Assembly: GCA_019671135.1 (NCBI GenBank)
Contig: JAHRHY010000009.1
Span: 2,108,001-2,172,000, forward strand
Direction: 5' to 3'
DNA from: Linnemannia hyalina
Lineage: Eukaryota > Mortierellomycota > Mortierellomycetes > Mortierellales > Mortierellaceae
DNA length: 64,000 nucleotides
Shown here: positions 43,170 through 56,500 of the stretch, piece by piece
Layout: every line of letters begins with the position of its first letter
How positions within the stretch are numbered: position 1 is the stretch's first letter
Made by a program: the position numbers and the translations under genes
The notes under the pieces: model-generated
What the model was told of the DNA's origin: nothing
Database searches by the model: none
Seen by the model: the letters and a program-made list of their open reading frames with translations, nothing else

Positions 43170-46100
43170 CCAACACCTACTCATACCACCACCGGAACAA
43201 CTCATCCCGCAGAAAGAAGAAACCTCGCAAACATCAACGACCTCCACATCACAATCCCTCAACCACCCATCATCACTACAATTGCAACACCTACAGCTCC
43301 CCTGATCACCAACTCACCCACCCCATTCACACACTCCGATGTCGCCACTGATCCAGAAAAACAACAACCGCAGGACAGACCGACTCCTGCAAGATCAATG
43401 TCCAGACCGCTGTTTGAGCCTTTGAGAAACAGACCTCAGGCGAGGCAGACCTTTGCAGAGGGCATGAACCATGGCATCCAGTCTCTCCGTAGAACCGTCT
43501 TCAACAGGGCGCACTCTACCAGGAACGATGGGTACCGTATAATAAAACAACAACACTCCAATTGCGTTCAATTGCTGTTTCTCGCCCATACTTGCATCTT
43601 ACTTTCAATTGACACTCAAATATCATTTCAAAATGTGCGAAATAGCAATGAGGATGAAGAGACAGGATCGGCTGCAACAGCAACAGCAGCAACATCGTCT
43701 ACCAACAAAGCTCCAGCCCGTCCGGTGATGCCGCGCTCCCGCCCCAGTATGACACAGTTCAAGGTTAGGGAACAACCAGCCAAGATGATCATCCCCCCAC
43801 CCTATGGGCAGGAGAAGGTGCAGGAGGCGGCCAAGGCTATTGCGGCTGGTATTCCAGATGGGATCCCTCATGGAGGGGGATCACATCTCCCTCCCCTGAC
43901 AAAGTAAGAATATAATTGTTATGAATTGATTCTCTCCTGCAGCTTCCCCCGCCGTTGGAATAAGAAGAGTTGTGATTTTGGGATGGAATCTTACTGGCTA
44001 ACTAATCAAATATGTAATACGCCTTAATTGGTGGCGTTTCATTTTCTCATTGATAGGGTCATGTCCCCTGACTCGGAGACATCCGACGATGAGCCAGAAG
44101 TCCGCGTTCACTTTGGTAAAACATATTAGACAAGAGGCTTACTTACAAGTTCTTAAAAAAGGAGTGAGAGTACTAACAGGACACTGTTACTCTCTTCATT
44201 TGCTCGAACAGAGATTCATCTTCAGGAGGATGCTGATAGTGAACCGATCTGTCCGTTGAGCGAGCAGAACGTCAACACCCTGGCAACCGAACTCCAACTG
44301 ACAGCTCAGGAACGATCTGAAGTCCAGGCTATTCAGAATAAGGATGATCTCACCGCCTATTTCGCAAAACTCCCACGCGACTATGATGTCCAGATCATCG
44401 TATCCGATGGGGTCCCAGACTGTAAGTTTTCTGCTCCATAGACATGGGTGGTTTCTTTGTGCTTTATTGTGTCGTATGTCCCCTACTCATATGTCTACCT
44501 TCTCTTAAATCCTTTTTCCCTATAGCACCGGAAGTGAGGTTTGCACAGCATGATTATGTGATGAACGGGGAGACGATTGCAGTTGTCAGGCGAGAGTCGA
44601 TCTCGTCGTTCGCTAAGGAGAAGAGGAGCGGGCGCCGAAAACAACGATACAGGTACATCAGTCTTTCAGCAAGGAAAACGCTTTTACTCTTTACGGAGAT
44701 TCGTCAGCCAGTATTGATACTTACCGTTCTGTTTATCATTGTAGACGCCCAACGACAGATCTATCAATGATGCCGGTTGAAGAACCAAAAGCAAGTTGGC
44801 TCGGTAAGTCTGGCAGGAATATGATCTGCATGTTTACTCTGTCGTCAGGAGCGGCTCTTTACCCTTGCTAACGAGGATTTTTCTTTATGTTTTCCTTCCT
44901 GTTTGTGTAGAACTGTTCTACGATCTATTGTTCGTCGCCAACTTGACAGAGTTCACTCACAGCCACCCCATTACCAGTCACCGTATGTTTTACGATGAGC
45001 TAGTGCCTAGCTTTCATGCGCGCAAAATATTTCAATGGTACTGACATATAACCATTGTCGTCCTCAATAGTTGCTCTGGCGCATTACATCGGATGGTTCA
45101 TTATCATGTGGTGGGCTGTAAGTAACATTTCTTGATGGCATGGCAAACACTGACTTTCTCCCTCAACGCACATTGGTATGCTCGAACTAACTTCCTCCTA
45201 TCTCTCTTCCTTTTTGTCGTGATAGTGGGCCGGTCAGACGTTCTGGGCGGCTAGATTTGACATGGATGATCTGTTTACAAAGGTGTGCAAGCTGATCGAG
45301 TTCTGTGCGTTGATTACGTTTGGCGCCTTCTCCTCTGACCATCTGGACCGGACGTCAACTGGATTCATCGGGAGCTATATTGTCCTCAAAGGCGTCCTCG
45401 CCATCGAATACGGCAACGGTGAGTATGAGTAGCTCTTGCTTTTCCATGGATTCTGCGTTCTTTAAATGGTACTCCTCGGATTCTCATTCGACTCTTTCTA
45501 TTATCTCCTTCTAGTGCTGTTCTGGGCGATTCGAAACAGGTCGAAAAAGTCGTTGACGCCACTGCTGTTGCATATAGGTAGCAACCTGCTGGCGATGATT
45601 GTGTGGGGTCTGTCGATCTTGTCGCACAACACGACCGTGCGGTATATTATGTGGTTTTCGACCATTATCATTGAGGTCGCAGTCTTGGTCTCTTTTGGAC
45701 GGAGAACCTCGGTTACTTTTGCGGGAAGTCACCTCCCTGAACGGTTTGCCCTGTTCACCATTATCGTTCTCGGAGAGGTAAACAACTCATCATGTGCTTT
45801 AGGGATCAGAGGGATCAGGAACTTGTATTAACCAAAACCACGTATAGTTTTCAGCTTCAAACGTTGCTAACGCTTCTTGATTGAACATTTTTATTATGTA
45901 GAATATCATTGGACTGATCGGATTGAGTGCGGGTGCCAGTACATGGACAGAAGGACTGGATCTCTTCATGTATGTATCTGGAAGCTCCTTACTTTCTTCG
46001 CCGCACCGACTTTTGCGCCTGATGCGATACTAATCTCTTCTTGTTTCTTGTTGCTTTGAAATAGGATCCTGTTTGTTCTGGTAACCATTATCCTGTACGC

Positions 46101-47694
46101 TCTCTGGTGGCTCTACTTTGACGACTTTTCCGAAGATGTAAGTTTATAGGCTGCAGACATAATAATCATGTACCACACAAGGTTGCACCAGATATTACAT
46201 TGGTGTACTGACTGAATGAACATATCTATGACGTTGCGATAGATCTTCCACAAGACGACGACGCTGTCGCAGCTTTGGGCATACTTGCATCTACCACTCC
46301 ATATATGTCTTGTACTTGTCGGTACAGGAGCATTGGATTTGATCCGCCTGTACAAGCTGGAACACCACATTAATGAACTCACGACCGAGGCGGCGCATAT
46401 GACCAATGGCGACTTCGATCCCCTGACAGCCTCAGCACTGTCGGCTCTCAGTTTTACGACCCCAACGTTACCGAGTGGATTTGAGATTCCGATCGAGCGC
46501 AAGTCTGCGGCGGCGGCTGGAGCAGCAGCTTTGTCAGGACGCGATACCGACTACGACCTGACAAAGCAGTACTTCCTCGTCGTCTGCAGTCTGGTATTTC
46601 TCTGCAACTCGCTCCTCAAATGGATCAATCTTCGATCCTACGACAAGTTCCAAAAGATCGTCTACCTCTCCCGATTCCTCAACGCCATCTTCATCCTCTG
46701 TCTCTTGGCCATCCCGTTGAAGAAGATGACGCCCTTTGCGCTGTTGGGCTCGATGGCGTTCTTTTGTGTCCTCCAAGTAGCTGTGGACCTGGCGGTGATT
46801 TATTTTGGCGCATATGGATTTGTGGACGATTTGGAAGCCTGGGCCAGGAGTGCGAGGTCGAGTATTGATTTGGGCAGCTTCTTGCCATCCCCGCTTGCTG
46901 GTCGGTCGCGTGCCAATTCGAGGGTTCAGTCGAGAGCTGGCTCAACTGTTAACCTAGGCTTGCATAACCATAAAGGGGGCACTATGAAGCACCATCTTCA
47001 TCGGAGTAATAGCAGTGCTTCTGCTTCTAGTCTTGCCATCACCATTCCTTTTGGACCTGGCTCACCACATAGCCCGAACCGCGACCACCACAACCACAAT
47101 CACGACCAGCAGTTCCAGCAGTACCAGAACCAACTCTCACTACAACAGCAAAGCCCAACCCTTAGTCAACAACAGCAACAGGCCCTGTACAACATGCACG
47201 TGAACGCCAACAGTTTGGGAGCCTCGGGAGCATATGGAAACTTGGTCCAGGCACTTGCAGAGATCAAACGACGCGAACATCTGAGCCATCATTCGACAGG
47301 ACCTAATGGGATCTCGTATCCGTACAGGCAGATCTCGTTGAGCGCTGGTGGTGCTGAGCACGGGTCAGGACCGACACAACTGCTTCCGAGGCGATCGGTG
47401 GGTGATGGCCGGATGTATATCCAACAGAACTCTGTATCGCTTAAGCGGCCTGGGACCAATGGGACACCACGGTCTTCGATAACGAGCACGCCGCAGCATG
47501 GCCAGGGGTCTAGTCTGGACTCTAATGGTAGTGGGTCAGCACCTACCCTGAATCTTGGTGGAAGCGTGAGCCGTAAAGGAGATTTGACATCGAACTCTGC
47601 GACTGCAGGACCAGGAAGGAACGCGTTGGGATTGGTTAATCTGTTCAACCCGCCGTCTCACCCTGGCAACAGTCCTCCTCCTTCCTCTCCTTGA
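43077..47694 (+). CDS. LtrA-family multi-pass membrane protein
   Basis: Thirteen exons, phases checked: 43077-43531, 43646-43903, 44057-44115, 44212-44421, 44526-44652, 44745-44803, 44911-44982, 45071-45117, 45226-45418, 45515-45777, 45902-45969, 46065-46137, 46243-47694; 1111 residues. About 390 N-terminal residues are cytosolic and low-complexity, with a poly-Gln run from a CAA/CAG repeat (43132-43170). The LtrA signature ELFYDLLFVANLTEF opens the membrane part. About ten to twelve helices follow, including FTIIVLGENIIGLIG across the exon 10/11 junction, and a second cluster in exon 13 (TKQYFLVVCSLVFLC and onward). The tail of about 300 residues is Ser/Gln/His-rich. The family is named for low-temperature requirement in Listeria; its transport role is unresolved. 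Confidence 0.85.
43132..43170 (+). repeat. CAA repeat encoding poly-Gln
   Basis: About 13 CAA codons form a Gln tract at residues 20-32 of the LtrA-like protein. Length is likely variable between strains. Confidence 0.9.
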
Positions 47695-48177
47695 ATGGCC
47701 AAGTAATCATTCCTCTCCTTCTTCACGTCGAAGTAGCTGCAAACCCCTCTATCCTCTTCATATTATTATTATCAACCCTTTTTACACCAACTAGAGACAT
47801 CTTACATACCAACTAATATACACATGCTTAGCATATGCATATTGACCAGTGGCTGTTAAAAGAAATGAGATTGTTTTTATTGCTTTTAGTGTTATTTTAT
47901 GTATATGCGATAGGGGAAAGGGTATGAGTACAAATGAGAAAAGGTGTTCATGCTAGAGGATAGTGGAGAGAAAAAGGTATAAAGAGTGGGGGGGCCGATG
48001 TGAGGCATTAGACCATGCAAAGAATATGGAGTTAATGTGGCAAACAAGAAGAAGGAAAAAAAAAAAAAAAAAAAAAAAAAAACGCGTGTAAAATAGGAAA
48101 TGTACAATAAGGATTGAAGGGAAAAGAAAGAAGGAAGGAAGGAAGGAAAAATGACAAATAAAAAGAACCGAAAAAGA
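47695..48177. other. convergent 3' region with A tract
   Basis: Shared 3' region of two convergent membrane-protein genes. It contains a 27-A homopolymer (48056-48082), an ATT repeat near 47763 and GGAA repeats near 48130-48149. No gene seen. Confidence 0.5.
48056..48082. repeat. poly-A tract
   Basis: Twenty-seven A residues lie between the convergent genes. It could be a simple homopolymer or the tail of a retroposed transcript, but no retrosequence was recognised next to it. Confidence 0.85.
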
Positions 48178-50698
48178 TTAAGCAAAGTTGAGATCGAGCA
48201 AGGAGAGCAACATGTCCTGGAGAATATGGACCATGACGAGGACAAAGGCGACAATGAGCTCCGGGTACTCTTTAAAGTCCTTCAATGCCTCCTTGGTGAC
48301 ATGGTGGCCAAGGTACTTTTTACAGATCATGCGGTTGATAAAGTTGGAGATCAGCTCGCTGGTCCAGATGCCGACCGAGGCATAGACGGTAACATCGTGG
48401 TTGTACTCGACGTTCAGGTCCTCAAACTTGAAGTACGTGTAGATCTTGGCGTTGGGGCCGTAGTAGAGAATGTTGACCCAGAGAAGGAAAGCCAGCATGG
48501 TGACATTTTCGGCCAAGTTGCGGAGGAACAGACTGCGACCGACTTGGCGCTTGTACTCCTCGTAGGTCCTCGAGATTCCAAAGAGGTAGACAAGAGTCTT
48601 GTAGACGGTGTGGGTCATGCAGATCGGATGGAAGATGCAGACCCAGAACGACGAAGCCAGTTGGATGACCAGGAACTGTTCGTACGACCGCAGACGGACA
48701 AACAGGTTGCGGTAAAAGATAAAGTAGATCATAAAGTAGTACAGCTTGAAAATCGACGACAGAGGGTAGGACCGAACTCGTGTCTCGACAATATAGTCCG
48801 TGATGGCGTCGAGGATGTAGATGGTGCCGACCCAGGTGTAGACATAAAAGAGGCCCTCGATGGTCGTATGGGCACTGCTGCGTGATGTCTGGATGTACTG
48901 GTCCGCGTAGAGTTCTCCTGTGACGATGGTGCTCAGTACGATGGCGAGGGCGACACAGAACCATAGGAATCGGGTGTACGAGGCCGGGATGCGCGATTCG
49001 ATCGATGAAGCCGAGAGGAAGGTCTTTTGTGCGACAGTGAGCGAATGTCGGTAGACGTTCCTGTTTTCGGATCGGATGACCAAAAAGGCGACAAAGAGCG
49101 GGATCGTCATTGTACAGAAGGTCAAGAACACCCAGGTCAGCCGATAGACCTCCAGACCGGTGAAGTAATACACCAGGATTCCCATCAGCTGTGTCGAGAG
49201 CCAGAAGATGAAGTACGACGTGAGCCCGCCGAGTCTCTTGGGCCACCAATTGAGCGAGTAGATGTTGAAGATCTTTGTGATGAGCAGCAGGGCGACGGCG
49301 TTGTAGAAGCCATAGTAGAACCAGAGGAACCACCAAAAGTTGATCACCACCGACGGATGTTTGGGTGCTGTCGGGAGAAAGTTGGCGTCGATCCCGGTCA
49401 GGTTCCCTGACGATCCTGCTACTCCTGTTCCTGGTAGTATAGATGTAGCAGAGTTGTTGGAGGGGGTCCAGGGGAAGCCATCCCATGGCCAGGTTGTATT
49501 GGATCCCCCTCCGCCGTCCTCGGGCTCATCGGGATATGTCCGCAATGGTACGGAACACCACATGATGACCTGTGTTCAGTAGATGCATATGAAGCGAGAA
49601 AGACGGGAAAAAAGAGAGATGAAAAGAAAAGAGAGAGAGAGATAGAGATCGAGGGTCGTTAGTCGGAAAAGTGACGAATGCAGGAAACAAAAAGGGAGAT
49701 ATGCACGACGCACGCACGCACACACGGAGGAAATAGTCGCAGGTACAGATTTCAACTCCCACTCTCCTTTCCCACTGGCTGCTCCCGCTCAGTGCCTGCA
49801 GTGCACATACACAGGGGAGCGCACACGGACAATACAACAATCAACTTCCGTCATTGCCCAAGAGAAAAAACATAGATCTATGAAACTCAGTACAATAATA
49901 ACACCGATTGCACCACACGAACGAAAAAAAAGGCGAAAAGAAGGAAAGCGAAGGACGAGGAACAGGGGCAAGACCAGAGCAGTAGCGGTCTCGATCCGAT
50001 TAGATCCCTTTCCCGACAGAGAGAAAGAGCGCCCAATGGTTCAGAAGAGGCAAAGGGTAGGGAGAGAGGGAGGGGTCGGTGACAATGCGATCACCGACAA
50101 CTGACTCAAGGAAGAAGGGATGTATTTGCTGTTCAACGTAATAGGGAGTAGGTGCAGTGTGCTTACGATAGAGACGGGGAGGACGAGGAGGACAGCCTGA
50201 CGCTTCCATATGCTGTTGGTCCATTGTGAAATCTGCCGCCGCGTCGGGATGAGGCCACTAGACAGCAGCGGAGAGGATTCGTCACTGTCGTCGTAGATGG
50301 TCACCGCCCTGGAGGCGAGTGAGGTGGACGAGCGGTTGTTCCTGCTCTGTCCGGGTATAAAACGCAACACTTCTATGTCATTCGTATGACCGTAATATTG
50401 CAATGGTGGTGTCGGCGGTGTTCGTGGTGTCCGGATAAAAAGATAGAGGGAGAAGGGACAAGAGAAATAAAAACGCACGCGTGGTTAGTTTTGTGTTCAT
50501 GTTTGTTGGTTCCTCTTTTGCTTGGCGCCCGTTCTCTGCTCCTTGGTAGCATCGATTTTTTTCTTTTCACTTTTTTTCCCCCTTCTTTATGAGAAGAGCA
50601 AATTTGCTCTTATTTAGTGAGAAAGAGGAAAGGGTGTACTTGCCATTCCAACGAGGTTCGTCTATCTCCTCGTTCCCCTGTACCATAGAGTGGTACAT
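48178..50698 (-). CDS. unknown polytopic membrane protein, 550 aa
   Basis: Three exons (50644-50698, 50167-50372, 48178-49569). The start MYHSMVQGNEEIDEPRWN joins EVLRFIPGQSRNNRS. A PLLSSG segment comes before the first helix, which is split by intron 2 (RQAVLLVLPVSI, then VIMWCSV). A long luminal loop with N-glycosylation sequons follows, then about seven further helices rich in Trp, Phe and Tyr (FWWFLWFYYGFYNAVALLLI, YFMIYFIFYRNLFV). The ending is FVLVMVHILQDMLLSLL. I do not recognise the family. The intron 1 donor is GC (AATG/gcaagt), the only join that keeps the frame. Upstream frames from 50478 read through this intron and are rejected. Confidence 0.75.
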
Positions 50699-52148
50699 TC
50701 TGGTGTGATCAGTATAGAGTGAGTGAGTGGGTGAAGTGAGTGAGTGAGTAGGCTATTGTAGGTGATGAAGTGTGGTCGTGTCAAGAGCTGATCAGGCGGA
50801 TCGAGTGGAGAAGTAGAAAGGAGTAAGTGCAATGAGTGAGAGCGAGAGAGAGAGTGAAAGAGTGAGGGTGCGAGAGAGTGAATGGAGATTAGTGAAAGAG
50901 GATGATGAATGGCGAAAGCAAAGAGAATAAGAGCGGGAGTGAGAGTGAAGGAAAGAAGAAGGAAGAAGATAACGAGGAGAAGAAAAAGAAGAAGAAAAAA
51001 GAGGGAAAGGAGGGAGCTGCGACTCTGAGGTATTCTACAGTACAGCTTTGCCTCATACTGAACCACTCCTAAACACACGCATACATCGGCAATATCAATA
51101 TGCAGATGCCCACGCCCATGCTCATGTACCTATCCCCCAAGCTGCTGCTATTGTCCCTTGCTTGCTTGTCTTTCTCTTCCTGCCTCTTCTTCATTTCTCT
51201 TTCTACAATAATCATTCTCACTCTCAATCGCTTCCAGACCCTTATCAAAACAGCTCTCTTTATCACAACTCCAGCATGTAAGAGAGAGGCCCATGGGTAC
51301 AAATGTGGACAGGCGGCCAACAGGGTGTTTGGACTGACCCTGTGACAAACCATCCGTACCTCCTCTCTCTCTTCAGTCTGCCTTGCACCTGGGAATAAAA
51401 TACTATCACGCTCTGTTCTGCCCGCTGTTCCTTTTTTTTTTTGTTTTCAGTCGACATCATCCCCAAAGAAAAAGGGGTTGACTGGATAAAGGCAAGGCAA
51501 GGCAAGTGGAACGCTGACACACAGAATCAGGATGCTGTGGAAGAACAAGTTATTTTTTTTTGCGTCATGGATGGATGAGAGCGAGAAGAAGAGGAGACCC
51601 TTTTTTGAACAAAACAAGGCATCCCCCCTACTTCAAATGCCACGAGACCATAAACAAAAAATAACAATACAGCAACAACAACGACAAAGTTGGAGCAAGG
51701 AGGTGTTTCTGTTTTTTTTCCATGCGTCCGTTCTCCACATGCCGATGCAAGAACGAGTCATCACCTATGGTCCTACCTGGCGTCCATCCCTTCTTCTTCC
51801 TTCTTGTACTAGTGACAAGGTTTTTCTTTCTGCTTCTTTTCCTCCTCCTTCTTCCTTCCATTCTACCCCGACAAAGTTCACAGACAATGCTGACGGAGTA
51901 AGAGAGAGTAAGAGAGAAAGAAAGAGAACAAGAAAGGGCACAAGGCTAGCCTCTTGGCTGAGGAGACGAACAACAAAGTATTTTTTTGCTAGTGATGGTA
52001 CCTGAAAAAGAAAAAAGAAAAAAGGCTCTGTAAGACAAGTGACGCACACCCAGGGCGATCAAGGCATCCCACCATTGGCTGCAGATTGCACAACTGCAAC
52101 GACTGCAAAGACCTTGTCCCGGATAAGGTTCTTTTTCTCTATCTTTTC

Positions 52149-52244
52149 TCACACACACATACACACATACACACATACACACATACACACATACACACAT
52201 ACACACATACACACATACACACATACACACATACATACACACAT
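52149..52244. repeat. CACACATA tandem array
   Basis: About eleven units of the 8-mer CACACATA with few interruptions, plus AC-rich ends. Confidence 0.9.
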
Positions 52245-52733
52245 GCACGCATACTCTGAGTCCGACGATGACCACATGCACCTGGCTACCCGCATCCATT
52301 CCTTTTTTTCATGGCACCCTTCCCTCCCTCCGCCACGGCTTGCCTTTTCAATATACTCCTCTCTTTTCTTCTCCACAATCCGGTTTAGTCATCCATACAT
52401 ATCCTCTTTCAACTCAGTCCCACGGCAATTGGCAATGGCTATTGTATATAGACACACGATAGAAAAGAAAGGAGAACAATGACCCCTCCCCATTAGGCCA
52501 CCATTCCTCGGACTGTTTCGAAGCAGTCGGGAAGAGCGAGACTTGCATTCGGAGGATCGTGACACGCGATATCTCCTTGGGTGTTCTCCCAGTGTATTTT
52601 GTCAGTTCTCCATAACTCACAGGACATAAAAGCACACGAGTATCGGACAAAGAACTGAACATGGCATGTGCACTCTTGCACCCTTCCTACGTTCTGGTCT
52701 TCCCAGTCCGCCTGTATATGTGTGCTGGATGCT

Positions 52734-52775
52734 CAAACAAACAAACAAACAAACAAACAAGCAAACAAACAAACA
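52734..52775. repeat. AAAC tetranucleotide repeat
   Basis: About ten AAAC units with one AAGC interruption. Confidence 0.9.
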
Positions 52776-53564
52776 GACAACATACGTCGTATTTATGAAG
52801 CAAGAAACGCGACGCTGGTTTGCAAGAGGGAACAAACAACGTGATTGTTGAGTGGAACTACTATTTAGCAGTGGTGTACAAAAAAGAACAAAAGAGTCTT
52901 CCATCCACTAACCCACGTACCCCACTCACTCACCTTACTCAAAACACAGAGAGCGTCCGTTGTGTGCATGTTTCCCTTTCCCTCTCTCCTCTCTCTCCCT
53001 CTCTCATCTGCTCTCACTGACCTCGACTTACTCTTTTGCTGAGAAGAGAAGGGAAAGCGACAACAATGAACTGTGCGGAATACAACAACCGTGAAAAGGA
53101 GACGTCCACTCTCTTCCATCCATCTCTTTCTCCTTCCTTTCCTTTGTCATCAGCATCCTGATGCTCCTTTTTTTTCTTTTCCCATTCCCCCCTCGTCTTC
53201 TCTTAATACTCTCTTAATAACACCGCATACCCATATTCGACTCGCATACCCTCTCCTAACAACGCATTCATACTCCTCCCTTCACACTGCCAGCACACCG
53301 TCTCCTACCTTGCCCTTACTACGTTGGCTTTTCTTGTGTCTTCATAGCCCCAAACGGTCTCCACCCTGCTTTTTTTTTCTTATCCACCCCTCTATGTTCA
53401 TAACTCTTTGTTAACTCTTTCAACCTTCACCCCTCGCTCGCTATCGGTAATACGTGCTGAATTACTCCGATTGTGCGCATTACTGAATTTCACATCAGCC
53501 TTTTTTGCTGACCTCCACACGACCTTCTCTTTGTTGAATAGAGAAATAACGACTGCCTACCACA

Positions 53565-56500
53565 ATGGACACACAGGAGCAGAACAAAGAGGCACACACT
53601 AACAACAATAACGGAGTTTCCTCAAGACCGACCGTCGTTGCAGTAGACTCCCCTGCAATGACCACAAATCCCCATGAAAGCGCACTACGGTCAAGCAAAG
53701 CTGCGAGTGTTGAAGGTGTTGCAACCTTACCTGCAGAGTCTCCCTCGTTAACAGCGGCAATTGATGTGTCGACCCAACAGTCCAGACCATTGGAAGGTCA
53801 AGCCGAAGAAGAAACGAGTCAAGCACCCACACAATCAGCTGTCCTTGTTCGCCCTTCACTGATTTCTCCCAATTCCCCTCTTTCTCCTTCAACTCCTCAG
53901 CTCTCTCTCCCTCCAGAGGGTTACACCAATCTCCCAATCGACCACCCAATCGTGAGAGTAAACAACCCCTCACCATCCCCAATCCCTGATACAACACCAA
54001 CCACTCCTGCTTCTCTGTCTCCTGGATCGACATTGAGATCACGGTTGCGGCCCCTCTCGGTGACCATTGATCTCACGTCTAGTCCAGCCGGTCCCTCAGA
54101 GCCACCAGCTTATGTAGAACAATACCAACTACAGACGATGACTCCATCATCATATGAGACCAGGCCTAGTTCTTCGTTGTCGATTCGCCAACAACTCCAG
54201 CATCAACATCAGCACCGAGGGTCGTTGTCTTTTACTCCAGAGCCCATTGTGACCTCCATAGCAGGAACTTCGGGACTTGGAGCGGGAACAGGTGCCGAGT
54301 CTCAGCTGTCGCCCTCAACACCCATCCCAGTTTCGGCCTCAATCAACTTGTCTTTATCAGGCTATCGACGACCCTTTCTGGAAGAGGATGAGTTGCCGGA
54401 TTACATCTCACTCACCGAGTCCAACCTGCCATTCACGCTTCCAAGCGCTCGGAGTATCACCTACAAGGTTTCTGTCACTCAGGGTCCTGCAGAGTTTCAA
54501 CCGCCGCAGCAGGGAGGACAACAGGATGTCTCCTCTTCACCTTTGAGCCCAACACCCCATCAGCCAACTCTTGGTCATCAAAGGAGCACCAGCGAGGCTG
54601 GCCCGAGCACTGCAGTAGTAGTTCAGGATGTCGCCATTCTCAATACCCCCGGCAATGAAGCTGAACCGAATCACATCCAAGGCGGTATGGATCAGGAAGA
54701 CTCAAGACGACCAGGAGCATGGACGATGGAGTACTGGGTGGGCGACACGATCCTGTACTTGTGCTATCTTATGGACCCAAAGATGTCTGCTATCACGGAG
54801 TTGATTCCCAGAAGCAGAACCGCTAACACGACAACCCCAGCACGGATATCGAATCCATTCACCCTTGCCGGTTCCAGCAGACCCTTTGCGGCAACTAACA
54901 CCAATGCTGACCCTATCACAGCCATGACTTCTCAGGATGTTGAACAGCCTCCAATCGCGGTGTCTGTCGATATTCCCCAGACAATCGCACAGGATAGCAG
55001 CGCAGCTGGAACAGGGACAGGAACGGGGAGCAATGATGACGATGATAGCGAGAACGAGGAGATGGAACGAGTACCGACAGGGCATATCCGCGGCGGACCC
55101 CCACCCATCAGCAGGACGCGGTATAACACGACTCGATCGTTTGTAACTCCTCAGCTGGCTGCCAGCAGCTTGACTGTTATTACGCGTCGCAGCACCATGC
55201 CGATTCCACCACTTAACCCAGTAGCACCGGCGTCGACAGTAGTACATAATGCCGCAACTACAGAAGAACATGCAACTACAGAAGGACAAGGAGCAAGTGG
55301 ATCAACAAGTGGGAGCGCTGCTGGAGCCGAAGCCAGTGGTCCACAGGAGGCGGTTTTATCAGTAACAACACCTGCCTCAAGCGATGTCGCGGATCAATCA
55401 GCACCAGCACAGGATGCAAACGTCGACGCGAACGAACCTGTGGCAGAATCATCGACGACAGCGGCTGGACCCCTTCCTGCTGTTCGACATATCCGTATTA
55501 ATGACGGCTACCCTGGCGAGGAGGCAGACGCGATCCTAGCGCATTCGATGGCACGGATGGGCGTCCCAGGCGACCGAAGCGATAGCCAGGGCCACGCATA
55601 CAACAGCGCGCTGACGTCCGAGTTCTACAAGGTGCCGTCGTTTGCGTTTGTGTCTGCCGAGGACCCTCAGACCTGGGTGTGGTGGTCGACCCACCACGAG
55701 AACAATCTCCAGAGGTGTCGACAGGAAGGGCCCAATGAAGAGGTGATGATGTGGTGGCGAACGCGTTTTGATGACGATGCGATGGAGAGCAAGGAGCGGC
55801 GGAAACAGAACAAGAAAGAGAGGCGGATGGGTCTCAGACCGTCGGAGAAGAAGACCCTCAAGGAAAGGTGGCGTCGGTTCTGGTCGCTCAAGTCGTCGGT
55901 TCCTTACCGTGAGTCGATGGAGGTTACGATGAGGGTTCGGGGGCTGTATTATGCGTGGAGGGAAGAGTCGTACACGGGCGACGAAGAGATGAACGATATC
56001 CAGATCTTGACCTCGAGTCCGCCACGCTTCTTTAGGTTGGTGAGGGATGACTCGTTGGTGATGGGACAGAGGGTCAAGGGAGGGCCTGTGGCCGAGATTG
56101 TGATCCATGGCAGCAGTAATGATGGGTCGTTGGCTGCTGCTGCAGGTAGGGGCGATACATTGGGTGGTGGCACTCCTTCACTTTTTGTTGGAGGAGAATC
56201 GACACACATGACTGAGACCCTGGACGCACCGCCCTATGGGCCAATCCCTTCGATCAGATCCGACGGATCGTCGATTACCTCCAACAACGGCAACACTTTC
56301 ATGACCCAGGTCTCTGCTGCCACTGGTGGTCCTGTCCGATCCACTGTGGCCAGCACATACATACAACGCATCTCGCACGGCCGTCGGTCGGGTGCATCCT
56401 CGATGCGATACCACTTCTCTGATCCAGAGACTCCAGCACCTACTATTGGTGACGAACGGCGACATTCACTTGCTCCCTCCGAACCAGCCTCCTCCAGATT

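Larger units (their letters stand above)
50699..53564. other. 2.9-kb intergenic region between divergent genes
   Basis: No gene supported on either strand. Open frames are short, low-complexity or repeat-driven. It contains purine-rich tracts (50730-51020), an 8-mer array (52149-52244), an AAAC array (52734-52775) and CT-rich leaders before 53565. This is the longest gene-free stretch without recognised relics. Confidence 0.5.

Noticed and set aside
49027..49486. ORFs on the plus strand and in another minus frame over the polytopic membrane protein gene
   Set aside because: Composition is charged and irregular, a mirror of the hydrophobic gene. The membrane protein has consistent splicing and helices.
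51532..52005. 157-codon ORF in the 2.9-kb intergenic region
   Set aside because: Composition follows A/T homopolymers and CT tracts. No recognisable fold.
52039..52482. ORFs spanning the CACACATA array
   Set aside because: They exist only because the 8-mer repeat has no stops in these frames.
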